Of a stretch of 64,000 nt of DNA, positions 42,696 through 55,400 are shown in pieces. The number at the start of each line of letters is the position of its first letter. Position 1 is the stretch's first letter. The position numbers and the translations under genes are program-made. Where the stretch lies: positions 1,265,328 through 1,329,327 of the forward strand of contig BDSI01000002.1 in NCBI GenBank assembly GCA_003117195.1. Direction: 5' to 3'. Source of the stretch: Eudorina sp. 2006-703-Eu-15 (taxonomy: Eukaryota; Chlorophyta; Chlorophyceae; Chlamydomonadales; Volvocaceae). Under the pieces are notes generated by a model. It was not told where the DNA came from and ran no database searches. It saw only the letters and a list, made by a program, of their open reading frames with translations.

Positions 42696-45489
42696 TCAGA
42701 CGATCATGAAGTCCATCTGATGGGAGGGCGTGTTGAGCGCGGAGGTGTGGACGTGCTCCCAGGGCACGAACACGCAGGGCGCCAGGCCGCGGCTGTGCGA
42801 CCTGGCGGAGGGCGAAGTGATGTCCGCATCCGGGTCTGCGGAGCGGGGCCGGCCGGGGACGAGCCGCAGGGCCCAACAGCAGGTAGGGCAGAGGAGCGGT
42901 GCAAATGTGAGGGACACCCAACTGTATTCAGTAGCCAATTATGCATTCAAGACGGGCAGACGGAGCGTGGGGTCCAGAACAGAGCGGTGCACATGTGGAG
43001 AGGGAGAGGCGCAATGGAGGTGACTCTGGTCCAGCAGCAGCGGGTCCGGACAGCCCGCCGGCGCAACCCGGCGAGACAAGCCTTCGCAGGCTCCATCACA
43101 CACATGAGGCGACGTGGTTGTGTACGAGGGTTGCAGCGGGCGCCACACATGCGCCGCGCGATTTGGGTCTCAGCGATGGGCCCCTGGAGCCCTTCGGGCG
43201 ACCGCATGGCCGCATGCATCCCCTCACCCTGCATCGGCGGGTCGACCGCCGAAGTGCTGCCCAGCTCCCTGTCGTACGTGACGATGGACTCGATGTCCAG
43301 GCGGTTGTTGGCTCCAGGGTGGGTGGCGCGGAGCGACAGGCGGCAGCGCAGCTCCGTAGAGGTGCTGTTGGGGTACACCAACGCGCAATAGACCTTGGTG
43401 CCCTGCAACAGGAAGCGGGGCGCGGGCCGGCCATCATCGGCGGGGGTCGTGTGTACCACGTGTGTCAGGAGGTTAGAGCGACTATCGTGCAGTCTCGTGC
43501 AGTGTTGGGGACTGTGGGTGAGAAAAGCCCAGCAGTGGGTATAGGGACTTCGTAGGCAACGACGAACTGCGCTGACAACTAGTGTTGGGAGGGGGCCACA
43601 GCGCAGCGCACAGCACATCAACGACGAAGTGCGCTTGAGCACCGGAGACGGAGGCGACCCTTGAGAGGCGAATTGGCCACGCCCTTAAGGCGCCATGGCC
43701 CCCGTCGTCCCCGCGCCAACCCTCTGGTGCTGCGCGCAACGCCCAGCTCGCACCTGCCTGACCTCGACTCGACCCCACATCGCCCTCCCGACGCCTTACC
43801 TTGACCACGTAGCGCCCCCACAGCACCGCCGGCCGGTCCTTCGCGTTGTCCGGACCCTGCTGCCACTCCTTGCCCGCTGGCAGGCACCGTGACCGAGGCA
43901 GCTTCACAGGGACCCACGGGACGGTCGGCCCTGCCCCCGGGCCCGGGAAGGGCAGCTGCACCATCGACTTGGCCACTTTGCTGACGATGTGGGGGCTGGT
44001 GCGGTACAGGAAAGTGCCGTCCGGGAAGAACCTGCGGGAGGGCGTGCGGGGCGCGGCCGACGTAAGCCCCAGAAAGCTCCAGACGCGCGGACTGATGCAC
44101 CGTCATCAGTAGGTGCCACTCGGCGAACACACAGACGCTGTAAGTTGTCGGGTCACAGCAACTCCCTGCTAGGGATGACGCCGGCCCGCCTGATCTGGGT
44201 CCATCAAAGGTAAATTATTTGGCGCCCCACGTGTCTGTATTACGGTCATTAGAAACTATCCGACCTTCGAAATGCGATACCACAGCCGAAAACCGGCGCC
44301 CAACGTGCGTTTTCCCCCTGTGCAACAGCATGCAAAAAGCTCCATCGTTGTTTTCCCGCCGGAGATCTGCAGACTTACCTGTAGTAGCGGAAGTAGCTCA
44401 CCAGGTGCACGGGCTTGTGGTTGGTGAACTCCACCACGCCCGTCCGCACATATGTGTTGCGCGCTGCGGCCGGCATCATAGCCGGGCGGGTGTGTGGGCC
44501 CGGTAAGAGGAGAGCACAGGGAGCACCATCGAACCAAGATTGCGCAAAACTTGGCCCAATCCGGGCACACAGGCTCGACTGACCCTCCACCGGGCAGTGG
44601 CTGCGCAACGTAGGGGATGGTGCTGGATACCCATAACGAGCGCCCGCATCCCTTACCCGTGTAGATGCCGTCGAAGCGGAGGTGAGGGTGGTGAATGAAC
44701 ATGCGCTTCCAGGAGAACCTGACGTGTAGCATGGCGGGGCGGGGACAGCCGTGCACACAACATCGCAAACGCCAGCAACAGATGACGGTGGGCTCGTCGG
44801 CGATGTCTGTGTGCAATAATCATCTAGTGGTATCATAATGGAAACCAGTAGTGCAAAAGGCTCTAGCGAAATCCGTGGCGTCCAACGAACGGCCCACGTG
44901 CGCCAGTCTTGTGCCGTACCTGTACTGTGTGGCCATGAGCTTGTGCTGCTCTACTTCGCCAGGAATGCCGACCGCAAAAGCCTCGTGGCAAGCGCTCTCC
45001 CAAAGTCGTGGGTGCTGCCGCCATGAGAGAGGGAAGGTAAGAACTCAGAGTCCTTACCACAAGCCGTACACCCTCACCAACAACACTTCGTGTTTTACCT
45101 CAGCAAAGAGACGCCACTGTCGGCAGACCTGAAGGCAAGAGAGAAGCAGTGCGCTCAAATGCCTACAAATCATAAGACCAACAAGAAGGCCTAATCCTTC
45201 TTACCAACGCCACTTTGCCTAGACTATAGGGGTCCAAGAAACCCAGGATGATGACCATAAGCTCCTGGGGAATGGTTCGTTGAATCAAGGCCGGCTCCAC
45301 TTGCTGCAGTTCAGAGTAGGGTTAACAAGGGTCGCCAATCGTTTCTTGTGCGGCATCGGATTTGATAGGGATATATTGCCTAACCTTGTCCGTTAAGGCT
45401 GACGATGGAACCTGTAAGCGGTTCCCATACAGGGACAGCCATGGGCGGTGTAGGCTGAGGACGACCTCTGGGGAGACGTGTATGGTCAT
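42696..45489 (-). CDS. F-box protein of the FBXO9/Hrt3 type, 9 exons
   Basis: Exons on the minus strand: 45489-45385 (tentative), 45303-45205, 45128-45099, 45014-44920, 44718-44657, 44463-44379, 44031-43800, 43402-43228, 42835-42696. Phases are consistent, giving 340 aa. The F-box spans three exons: IPQELMVIILGFLDPYSLGK, then VCRQWRLFAE, then HPRLWESACHEAF. The FBXO9/Hrt3 C-terminal region follows: SWKRMFIHHPHLRFDGIYT, NTYVRTGVVEF, VHLVSYFRYYRFFPDGTFLY, THPGANNRLDIESIVTYDRE and the terminal WEHVHTSALNTPSHQMDFMIV region. F-box proteins recruit substrates to SCF (Skp1-cullin-F-box) ubiquitin ligases; FBXO9-type members also have an N-terminal helical region, missing or much shortened here. Exon 1 could instead end at 45412 (in frame). 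Exon 3 is only 10 codons. The gene is divergent from NDC80. Confidence 0.88.
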
Positions 45490-47517
45490 TTCTTCCTGAC
45501 TGCTTTTCGATATTTTATTCAAACGTCGACTGATGATAAGCTTTACTTTCGTTGTTCGTTGGCTCCCTCATGTCTCAGACAGACGAGACAGTGAAACAGG
45601 ACTTTTCCGTGCCGTACTTCCACCGGCCTGGCAACCAACTTTCTAAAAGCCACTATTTTACTCACAATTAAGAAATTTACTCACAATCACAGAAGCTCAT
45701 TGTGAATTAAGATTGATATCGGCCAAAAATCTTGCAATTTGCAATGCCAGTGCCAACTGATATGACAACCAGAACCCGGTAATTATTGGTAACATGCGGG
45801 CCAATAAGAGATTACAAAACCGGCGCCATGTGCGTATGTGGAGCGCGGGGGCGCGAAACCTCTTTGGGGAGCCAAAAAAATTCCATGCCAGTTTGTGCCA
45901 TTACTATTCCCGGCCGAGCTGCACAGTCGTCGATGGTCTCATGTTTCTGTCGCCTGTGGAGGACATGCTGCCTGTCAGTCCTTGTTCACCATGGGTCGGG
46001 CATGGCCAGGCCGTGCGGGGGATCGTACTGCGCAGTACAGCGCGTCGGAATCACATGTGACTACCCATGCATTGGTAGTGGCTGAACTTCGGGACAGGCC
46101 GATCTGCTTGCGAGAAAAGCGCTGAGTCATAGCTAGGTAACGTGAACCTTCCCAGGAAGATTGCATGCCCGTGGCATTATATTATGGCGAACAGCCATTC
46201 AGTGTCCAGGCCAATCCACTTTCAGGCACATCACTTTCACTTCCCGCTCACTTTGCAGCTACGGTACATGATCGGACACTGCAATCACTGTTATTGCTAT
46301 CCGTCATAAGCGATATCACGCCTTGCCCAGTCCACAACACAACCCAAAACTCCCACAGGAGTCCCGGTCAGTGAAATACATGTCACATGTTGTCGTGTGC
46401 ATATAACGGCACGGTACATACTCCGCCGCCGGGTATCCCCCACCTCCCACACTCCCTGGTAAGCTCGCCATAATGGTGTCACTGTGCTACAAGGGTATGC
46501 CGCGGATGGGGATTTCGGGTACCTCTGGCTTATGATGTATCCTCAGGTCGAAGGGCTGTAGCTGCTGCAGTGCTGACCCGTCGACGCGGTTCATGGTGCC
46601 ACGAAATTGCCGCGCCATCTTGTGCACACGACAATATAGCCTTCAGGGTTTGTCGTTCAGTTCAGCACCAAGTATTACACAAAGACCGAACAATTGCAAA
46701 AGCGTAAGTCATTTTCATACGTCACTTAAACTGGGGACGTACAGTATGTCACAAAAGCGTAACCAAACCATGTACGGCATAACTTGTTTCGACGTCCCGC
46801 GACGTTATTTCATCTGCGTTGCAAAAGGGTTCGGAGGGACCGCAGGGTTACTGGAGTTGAGGGAATCTGCCGTTCCATCATTACCATGGCACGCTTCACT
46901 CGTGGAGTCCCGCTCTTGCCATGCCTGTTCACGTGGCATCAAGGCACATACATGCCGTTGCCTTCCAAGTGGGGGCCACCCATTGCCGCCAATCCCAGCA
47001 GCTGTGGCACCGTTGCAGCTCCCACCAAGGGGGCGCTTGTTGTCGGATGTGGAGGATGAGCCTTTAGGGGCACTATGTTTAGTCTATATCCTTTCGCTTA
47101 TTTGAAAGCACTAATCTGCAACGTGCGTTGTATCGTGCTTAGTTCATCGGCGATGACGATGGTCGCAACAGGCGCTTTGTCTCATCTGTATAGGTCGACT
47201 CGAACTTGTCTGCGCTATACCGCACAGCTGCAAATCCTTCTTCATGACGCATGGGGCATCGTAACCTTGTCTGGCGGTCCCCGCCAAAGTTGTTGGAACC
47301 TGGATCCAAATATTTCGCCTCGTCTTGCAATACGATATGCGAAGCCCGCATTCTAGTGTAGTGATAGGGAGAAAACCTAAATATTTTATTGCTATACTGC
47401 TTTAGGTTGTGTTTCCACCGTTTGACAAAGACGACAGACCCCGAGCTTCCGACGGGCTCCTGCAGTGCTTGTGTCGCAGTCGTTTAGCATCTTGCAATTG
47501 TTATCAACATCTTAAAA
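45490..47517. other. Divergent intergenic region, F-box gene / NDC80
   Basis: Two kilobases between divergent starts, AT-richer than the genes. It should hold both promoters and possibly missing 5' exons of the F-box gene. A 170-codon plus-strand frame (46593-47105) and smaller ones show no domain or splice support. Confidence 0.4.
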
Positions 47518-50500
47518 ATGAGTCGGAGGCAGACCTTGGCACCGCTTAGTCCGAATTCCAAAGGTGGAGCTCCTGGTCGATGCCCCAAGGAGGGCACAGC
47601 CCTCAGCAAGAGCAGGAAAAGCGTTGCACCTGGCATGCCTCTTGCATTGGCGGCAGGCGGCCCCGACAGGCGCTCTAGCGTGGTGGGACACAAGCCGGGC
47701 GCACCAAAGCAGGACCCACGTCCGCTGAACAGCAAGGACTTCCAGGCCAATTGCATCAAGACAATCGTCACATACCTAGCAACGAACAAATTCGCTACGG
47801 CCGTATCAGCCAAAACGTTGCAAAGTCCGACTGGGAAGGACTTTGCGGCAATCGTCACGTTCCTATTTCAGCAGATCGACCCGGCGTTCCGCATCCAGGG
47901 CAAAGTGGAAGATGAGGTCCCGGCATTCTTCAAGAGACTGAATTACCCCTTCCAAATCAGCAAAAGCGCATTGTTTGCTGTCGGCACCCCGCACTCCTGG
48001 CCGGCGATCCTAGCGGCGCTGACATGGCTGGTGGAGGCGCTAGAGTACGCTGAACGGGCCAACAGCAGCAAGGCCGCTGATTTCGACAACAAGGTGCGGG
48101 GGCGGCAAGGGGGAACCAAGGAAACATCCGACCGCCCGCAGGGTTGGTGTTGCTGCTGCACCTTGCGGTCCTTCGCGGTCCGAAACAGATAGGCCTTCAC
48201 TTTGACGCATCGCGTGGGCTGCTCTCGATGGACCTCGCTTGCAGGAGGAGGCCTTTTTCGATTACCTTGCACAAGGCTATCATTCATTCCTGAGCTGTGA
48301 CGACGACCGCTGCCAGCAACTGGATGAGGAGTTCGCAAAAAAGTACATCGCGCGTAGCACCGAGCTGGATCAGCGCAATGCTGAACTTCAACAGGTATGA
48401 AACGCAAACAGCCTCATGACTTGGTGCGTACCGCGATGTCATTACGCGCGTTCTGCTGGCATTGCGTTGCCTGAAACAGAGGAACCAGGAGCTGGTTGCT
48501 GAGCTGGCGAAGCTCCGGTCGCTCCGCGATCCTGTGGAACTTGCGATCGAGCAGCGGAGCGACCAGATGACGGATAACAAGAAACTCGATGAGCTTGTGC
48601 AGCAAGACCAGGTTAGCCCTCTTTCAATCAATCTTCTGCTTGGGTGGAGTCGGGTTGCGATAACGTTGGTGGCCTGCCCATGGAGTGACGCGATAACCTG
48701 GGACGGCACGGGGGCGCTGTTACTAGCGGTGCGTGAGTACATACTCTGTTAGGGCACGCAAAACAGCCGGTCCTCATCGGACAGCGCTTCGATATGTGTC
48801 AGGGGTGATTTGTAGCCTTACACTTTAGGGTGTGCCATAGGCGCCCTTATGACCATCCGGGCAATCACCTTCGTTCGACCGCATTTCCTGGTACTCGGGA
48901 ACAGGTCTTGAAGCAGACGGCGCTGCGCAAGCTCGCGGAGAAGAAGGCGGACGTGCAGGCCAAGGCGGAGCAGATCTCGGCGGCGGTCGCTGAGGTTGAC
49001 CAGCTGCGGCACCGCGTTGCGGGACAGACCGTAAACAAAGCTGAATTCAACCGCTTGCTTTTGGATCGGTAAGCGAGGTTTTCCTGTGCTGTGTTTGCAA
49101 CCAGTGCTGCGGCGCCCTCTGACCTGTGGCGCCTACGTCAGCACGTCCGTTTTGCTCTGTAGGTCGTGTCTGTCACAGCCCATGGATGCGCCCGGTCATG
49201 TGTGTTGAAAAGGATTCCGAGACACATGTCAGTCAGTAGGGCTCCTGAGCGCTGCATACAGAGTCGTCCTTCGATGGTGTGATCGCAGTAGTCGGTGGAC
49301 CAGGCCCTGACCCACCTTGTCCCGCGACGGTGTGTTCTGCAGCCAAAAGCATGCCGATCTGCTGGCGGTTGAACGGGCTAAGTGTGAGGATCTTGAGAAC
49401 AAGAAGCATGAGATGGACGTGCAGGTGAGTCTTATGTGGAGCGACTGGGAACCCATTGTTGCGCCCGCGGTGATGTAGGGTACCCGTGATACAGCAACTG
49501 AAGTAGCTCTTCACACCTTCGTTGCGACCCGACACTTTGTCTTCATTTTGTGAAGGATGGTCGGCGACCTGGATAACGTTTACACACGGTTATTGCTGGG
49601 TCCTGCCGGGCTTTTGTTTACATGCTGGGCTGGTGGTGGCGCGGCTCCCTTGTTCCGTTGTTGCTTTGATGCTCTTTCATTTGCAGGTTGTTCTGGTGAG
49701 TATATTGGTCACTGGGTTGGGTCGGGCGGATTTCTCTCTAAACACACGGTCACGCAACGTCCATGTTTCCATGTACTCCGCTGCTCAACTTGCCGATCAG
49801 TGTCCACATTGGTTGCGACTCAGTCTGCCTCGTGCGCCGTCGTCCCCAGATCTTGAGGATGACGACGGAGCTGGAAACGCACGTTGGGCGCTTCAACCAG
49901 CTCGCCAACCGCTTGAAGCTGATCCCAGCGACCTTGAAACGCGCGAACGGCATCAATTACGACTTGCGTATCAACCGGGACGCTGCCTCGCAGGCAAGCC
50001 ACTCCTTAGTGCCACAACGTACAGTGTTTCTGATGGTGGTGCTATGAGGCATCCAAGGTGGATGAGATTGACCCAGATGCCCCGGCCTTGCAGCATCGCA
50101 TGCCATGACCCCTGATATGGCGATACCTGCAGGCGGAGTTCTCTAACCTGGATTTGAAGGGCGTCGTGAAGCCCAACCTGGAGCGCCTGGTGGACAATTA
50201 CCGCACGCGCGCGAGCCAGCTGTCGCAGGACCTGACCAGCGCACGGGAGGCCCTGCAGGCGCGCGCGGAGCAGAACGCAGAGAAGCAGGAGGAGAACAAA
50301 CAGCTGCAGGAGCAGGTGCGCACGGCAGTGCGCACGATGTTTGCGTACACGCAGTGCAGTCAGCGATTTGCACTTCTGGGATGCGGCCGGTCGGGCTCGC
50401 TAGGGCTCATTAACAACGATTTCTGCGCTGTCCACTGCCTGCACGGCTTGCAGATTAGCAATTGCGAAGCCGCGCTCCAGGCAGCGAAGGACGCCCAGGA

Positions 50501-51194
50501 CGAGAAGTGCAGGAAGATCTTGGCGCAGGTGCGCATCGGGGTTGGGTGCCGTCTTTGCGATGTTGTAGACCTGTTGGCATTCGCCTCTTCGGGCGTTTGC
50601 AAGCAAGAGTTTCCTCCCTGCGGCTTGGTTTAAATCCTTCCAATGCACCCGGTACAAGGTGGACCCTTAGTTCTGACCGGGCGATCCAACGAGCCCAGAT
50701 AAGTTCCTATGCTGAAACATCCCTGTTTCATGGACGTGTAGGCGGAGAGCACGAAGGCCCAGGTCGAGGCGCACTACAGCGCCGCCTCCCACGAGATCGA
50801 GCACATGGACGAGCAGCTCTCACGCGCACAGCTTAAATACGAGCAGACCAAGCGGTGAGAACATGTTGTGGCGGCCCCGTTGGACGACGGTCGGGACATC
50901 AAATGCTGAAAGTGCTCTGTTATGCCGTCGGTTGCGGTCATGCCCATGCGCCACTAACTGTGCATGAACATTGCCCTTGCCCTTGGCAGGGAAAGCGAGG
51001 CGGAGCTTGCCAAGCTGGATGCCGACCTCAGAAAGGCGATCAATGCGTTTGTGGCGCACAAGGAATTTGTCACCAGCACCATCTCACGCACGGCCGCGGT
51101 GGTCCGCCAGGCGCATGAGGAGGTCTCGGCGCTTCACAAGACGCGGCTGTTCGCTGATATGGAGGGCGAGCGCCGCGCACTAGTCAACTGGTAG
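47518..51194 (+). CDS. NDC80: Kinetochore protein NDC80 (HEC1), 10 exons
   Basis: Exons: 47518-48093, 48245-48394, 48480-48611, 48905-49068, 49343-49424, 49850-49993, 50133-50315, 50454-50528, 50742-50854, 50990-51194. They total 608 codons including the stop, so 607 aa, in the family range. A basic N-terminal tail (MSRRQTLAPLSPNSKGG; RRSSVVG) of the Aurora-kinase-target type leads into the calponin-homology domain (DPRPLNSKDFQANCIKTI, LQSPTGKDFAAIVTFLFQQI, LNYPFQISKSALFAVGTPHSW). The rest is a long coiled coil. In the family, NDC80 pairs with NUF2 and binds microtubules at the outer kinetochore in mitosis. One intron (49994-50132) must start with GC (CAG/GCAAGC) to keep the frame; the other nine-exon joins are GT-AG. 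A TGTAA follows at 51367. Confidence 0.93.
49724..49747 (+). repeat. Conserved 24-bp motif, copy 2 (in an NDC80 intron)
   Basis: GGGCGGATTTCT-CT-CTAAACACAC inside the NDC80 intron 49425-49849. Same orientation as copy 1. Confidence 0.7.
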
Positions 51195-51366
51195 AGAGTT
51201 TGCTTGCCAAGCCAACGCAGATCAGGCGCCTTGAACGGCGTCGGTGCACCGGGTGCACAGAACATTCGATTGGCGTCGTTTATGCTAGGCCGATGATGCC
51301 GCAAATGCGCAAATGGGTTCCGCTGAACGAGCAAGGATGTGATTCTCTCCCCTGGAGGTGTGATAG

Positions 51367-51371
51367 TGTAA
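51367..51371 (+). terminator. Candidate poly(A) signal for NDC80
   Basis: Plus-strand TGTAA about 170 bp after the NDC80 stop codon, a typical position. Confidence 0.5.
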
Positions 51372-52127
51372 GGGGGTGCACATCGAAGAGCAGGCGCTAG
51401 AGTGACGTCCAGTCTCCTGCAGAGCGCCCGACGTCTGTCTGCAAGGCCACAATGCCCAACGAACAGCGAGACTGTACATATGTGTCTTTGGAACGATCGG
51501 TATCGGGGGGTCACGACGACAGGATGTCATATGTACAGCATTTTGCCTGACAATTGTGGGATGCAAATTTTCAATCTCGTCTGTCGTAGGATGTGGCTTT
51601 CCATTCGTCGCGTGGAAAAGGTGCGTCTGAAATCGATCCGAGACAGCTGCATTGGACTGGCAGCTGATTATTTGTACTGGACCGTTATGTGTCGGGAGTG
51701 ATATGAGCGCGTGAACTCAACCATTTGCAGCGGGGCGGGAGATTTGACGCGCCCGGCTAAGTCCTCAGTGGACATGGGCATCGAAACTCCCGTGGGTGTG
51801 CTTATCAAAAACAGGGAACTGAGAGATTACACAATCCTCGACCTTTCGAGCGCGTGCTCACACGTATACCCTGTCAACGCGCATTCCTGTGTAAGGAGGC
51901 GTGGTGACTAATGTGCCGGATGGTGCATAACTGGCGCCGAGAGTGCGGGGGCACCGGGGCTGAAGCTGACTGCCATAACTGCCTAAACAATTTCGTTCGT
52001 ACGATGCCGTTGCAGCGCGTGTGATTCACGAAGGGCAGCTTGTATGTGACGGGTCGGCCGTTTTCATTTGCCGCAATCGTGTGCATTTACACGCGTGCAG
52101 ACGCAATAAAATCTCGGTTAGTATTAA

Positions 52128-52178
52128 CGATGTTACAGTGGACTTGGGTCATCAGTGACAGCCGTAGCCTCCTGATAC
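52128..52178 (+). repeat. Dispersed TGTAA-bearing repeat, copy C
   Basis: GATGTTACAGTGGAC ... GGTCATCAGTGACAGCCG(T)AGCCTCCT, a diverged copy of the element at 34789 and 14040. Its TGTAA (minus strand, 52133-52137) is placed where the poly(A) signal of the GluBP-like gene would be, about 290 bp past the stop. Confidence 0.65.
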
Positions 52179-52424
52179 GCGCCACTCGACACTACGTCAC
52201 GCGGGCGGGTGACCGTCACGGTCCATTATGACCACGACAGTCTGGTCCCACGCCGCCATGCTCTAGAATGGCCCCAATCTCTTCTGCTGCAGGTATGCGT
52301 CATGCAACTGTCGTCAGGTACAGGTACGATATCCTAACGACAGAATGCTATCTCAGTTCCATCATCCTTGCAGTATGTCACGTAAGCTCGTGCGGCGACG
52401 GCACAGAGCCTTCACTCACAGCCT

Positions 52425-55400
52425 CTATGCTGTTCCGCCCGGGGTGCGCGCATTCAGGGCCGCCGCGCTCTTGGCCTTTTTGGTCATCTCAACGATAGCG
52501 TCCTTGATGCCTTTGCGGTCCTCAACGGGTTGCGGGAACGGCAGCCGCAGCTGCAGGGGAGACAAAACAACGGTCAAGCGGGGGCCGCGTCAGTCGGTGA
52601 CAAACACGCTTTTCTCATGCCTTCGCACCATACAATGAGTTGCAATCTGCAACATATACAATCGGCCAAAGCATGACGGCCTCATAGGCGAGACGGCGTG
52701 CGGCAGGACGACGAGGTTCGTGGCTGTAACACCGGGTGTGCAAGCGAATTTCCGAAAACAGTCGCAGGGAACCCTCATACACCACACCCACGCGCATGCA
52801 CGCGCTTTGCAACGGAGTGCTCTCACGACCAGACACAGCTCCGCGATGCTTGGCACGCGCTCGCCTGTCACAACGCCGGGAGACACCCCAGCCCCAGCCC
52901 CACACCTTGAAGGTCTGTCCCTTCCTGCTGACGGAGCAGTTAATCCCCAGGCGGTCCAGGTCCAGCATCCGCACCGCGTCGACGCTGAGGCCCAGGTAGT
53001 GCTTGATGATGGCTTTGCTGTCCTGTGCGTATTGGGAACGGGGAAGGAGGAGGCGCAAGGGCCGCAATGAGCTGGACTCGGGCGCCGCGGAGGACAAGAA
53101 CGGACAGAAACTATATCACTGCCAATCCGCCTTATCAAGTTACGGCAGTTCCGGGGCTGCCGAACACCGGGCTGTCCCTGGCAACGCTGGCGACTGGGAA
53201 GGTTCGCGGATCACGAAGCCTCGAAACCTTGGTCACCTCATCCATCGCGTCCGCTCCGGCTGGTCAGCTAAGAAATTCGCCCGCTCCCCATTTCCGGCTT
53301 GTTGAAGGCGAGATCGCTGCCCGAACGCGACCTTTGTGCGCCCACCGAAAGGCGCTGGCGGCCAGACCGGTTTGCGGCAAGCGGTCCACTAAACGAAAAG
53401 CAGGCGAAGCGATGGCGTACCGACAAGCCAGTCAAGGTCAAGAGCACTCACTCGACAGCGAACAGGCGCCACCCCGCAACCCATGCCGCTGTACCACCTC
53501 AACCCCCGACCCACCTCCAAGTGGTCATCGTTCATGTGACCGCACACGGGCGCCGAGAAGGGGAACACCGGGTCAGGCTTGGCCGCCAGGTACTCCTCCA
53601 CCGTCAACTGCGGGGGCGGGGGCAGGGGCGGGATATCAAGTGGCAACCGAATGGAATTCCGTTGCGCGACTCGTCTGACACGACGCGACTGGTGTATTGA
53701 AGGCCTTGTACGGCGGAGGTACGGCCAGGCGCAGGAAGTACGGTACGGCGGGTGACACGCCGCAGGGCCGCGGCAGCAGCGATTTCAGCTTGGGTCTCGG
53801 TGGGGTCAGCGCCATGGGTGCGGGTTGGCAGAACGCGCTGCGCTCACAGCGGTCGGGGAGCGGGGCCCGGGTGGGACTGCTGCTGCGACACCAGATGGAT
53901 GCTGTGACGGCTGGCGATGCGGCTACGAGCAAGCCTGCCTGTTCCCAGGACGATGCCGGTGTTGTTGCTGCCGCCGGCAACCGTGGCGGCGGGCGGCGCA
54001 GGCCCTGGAAGAACGACCCCGCTCCACGGCACCATCCCCATCACGCCCTTCCGTACCAACAACTCCGTGCCGCCCCAGCTGCCCCTGCCCACCACAGCCC
54101 GCCAGCCCCCCCAGCCGAGCATACCGTCGGCGCCCTGCCGAAGCCGCCGTTGAAGCGCACCGCCACGATGTCCTCCACTCGGAACCAGTTGAAGTCGCCA
54201 AAGTCGACGTAGAACGCCTGGAGGGGATGGGGCCGGATAGACGTACGATCGTACGGCCGATACCGTGCTCAGGATGACGTGCGCCATGCCACGGGGGTGT
54301 TCTCTGACTGTCGTACGGTGTGTACCACAACACACACCGTGTTGCTTCGCGGAGGTTGCAACATCTCATGCCAATTTGCGACTAGCTCGTGTGAAGTGTG
54401 TTACGTCGCATTAACCGTTATTTCTCCTGCCACGAACTGACAAAAGACCTCAACGCTATCCTACCACGAACTGGTGCGAGATCTCAATCACTTCTTATCC
54501 CAGCATGAGCTGTCTATTGCGTTGGATGATTTCCCGTAAATGTGTTTCAACCGTCGACGGCCCCCAAGCTTGGCTTCGAAACATGCATCAATCTTCCCGC
54601 TGTCCCCGCTGTGACCCGGCTCCCGTCGTCAACCCGCCCAGCCAGCTCCGACAGGGCCATGGCAGGTCCCTTCCACACACACACTGACCGTTAGGCGCCC
54701 ATCGCGCACAGGCCTACCCACAGCCGTGCACCGAGCTCCGTCCTGCAGCCCCGTCGTAGTCCCGCCCAGCCAGATCCTCGCCAGGCGCCCTTTCTGCACC
54801 ACCCCGACATCCCCCGACAGACAGACGCCACCGCCAGCATCTACCGCCAGCATCTCGCCCCCCGCGGTCTGCCTCTGCCGCAGACGTTTGGCTGGCCGGC
54901 CGGAACCTCAGGCGCCGATCTCACCGAGGGGTACTTCTTCAGGAAGATCTCCCGCAGCCGCGCCTTATCGGCGTCCGCCACCCGCGCCACAGTCCCTTGC
55001 AGCGTCAGTCGGCCGCAGTCCATACCCTGAGGTCAGGCGCGTTCCGGGTTTCGGCGGGTGCGTCACTGGGCACCATGCCAGGGACAAGTCATCACAAGAC
55101 GCGCGCGGTAGACAAAAGTTGCAACAAGGTATACCCCGTGACCTGCCGATCAGGTTTTTCCCTGGACGCTTTCCTGAGGCCCGGTGCTGTCCTTGGCTCG
55201 AAGTGCTACGGGTGTGCTGACCCCTTGGATCCGGTTCCGCTAGAATGCGGCGAAGAAGCGCAGCGCAGCGAAGAAGCGCAGCGCAGCGAAGAAGCGCAGC
55301 GCAGCGAAGAAGCGCAGCGCAGCGAAGAAGCGCAGCGCAGCGAAGAAGCGCAGCGCAGCGAAGAAGCGCAGCGCAGCGAAGAAGCGCAGCGCAGCGAAGA

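Larger units (their letters stand above)
51195..52424. other. Convergent intergenic region, NDC80 / GluBP-like
   Basis: Both 3' UTRs lie here, along with copy C of the dispersed TGTAA repeat (52128-52178). No open frame has domain or splice support. Confidence 0.5.

Noticed and set aside
46593..47105. 170-codon plus-strand ORF upstream of NDC80
   Set aside because: No domain, no donor or acceptor context, overlapping frames on the same strand; probably chance in promoter DNA.
50049..50093. Possible NDC80 microexon encoding ASKVDEIDPDAPALQ
   Set aside because: It has no GT or GC donor at its end that keeps frame, and skipping it gives the spacing expected for the family.
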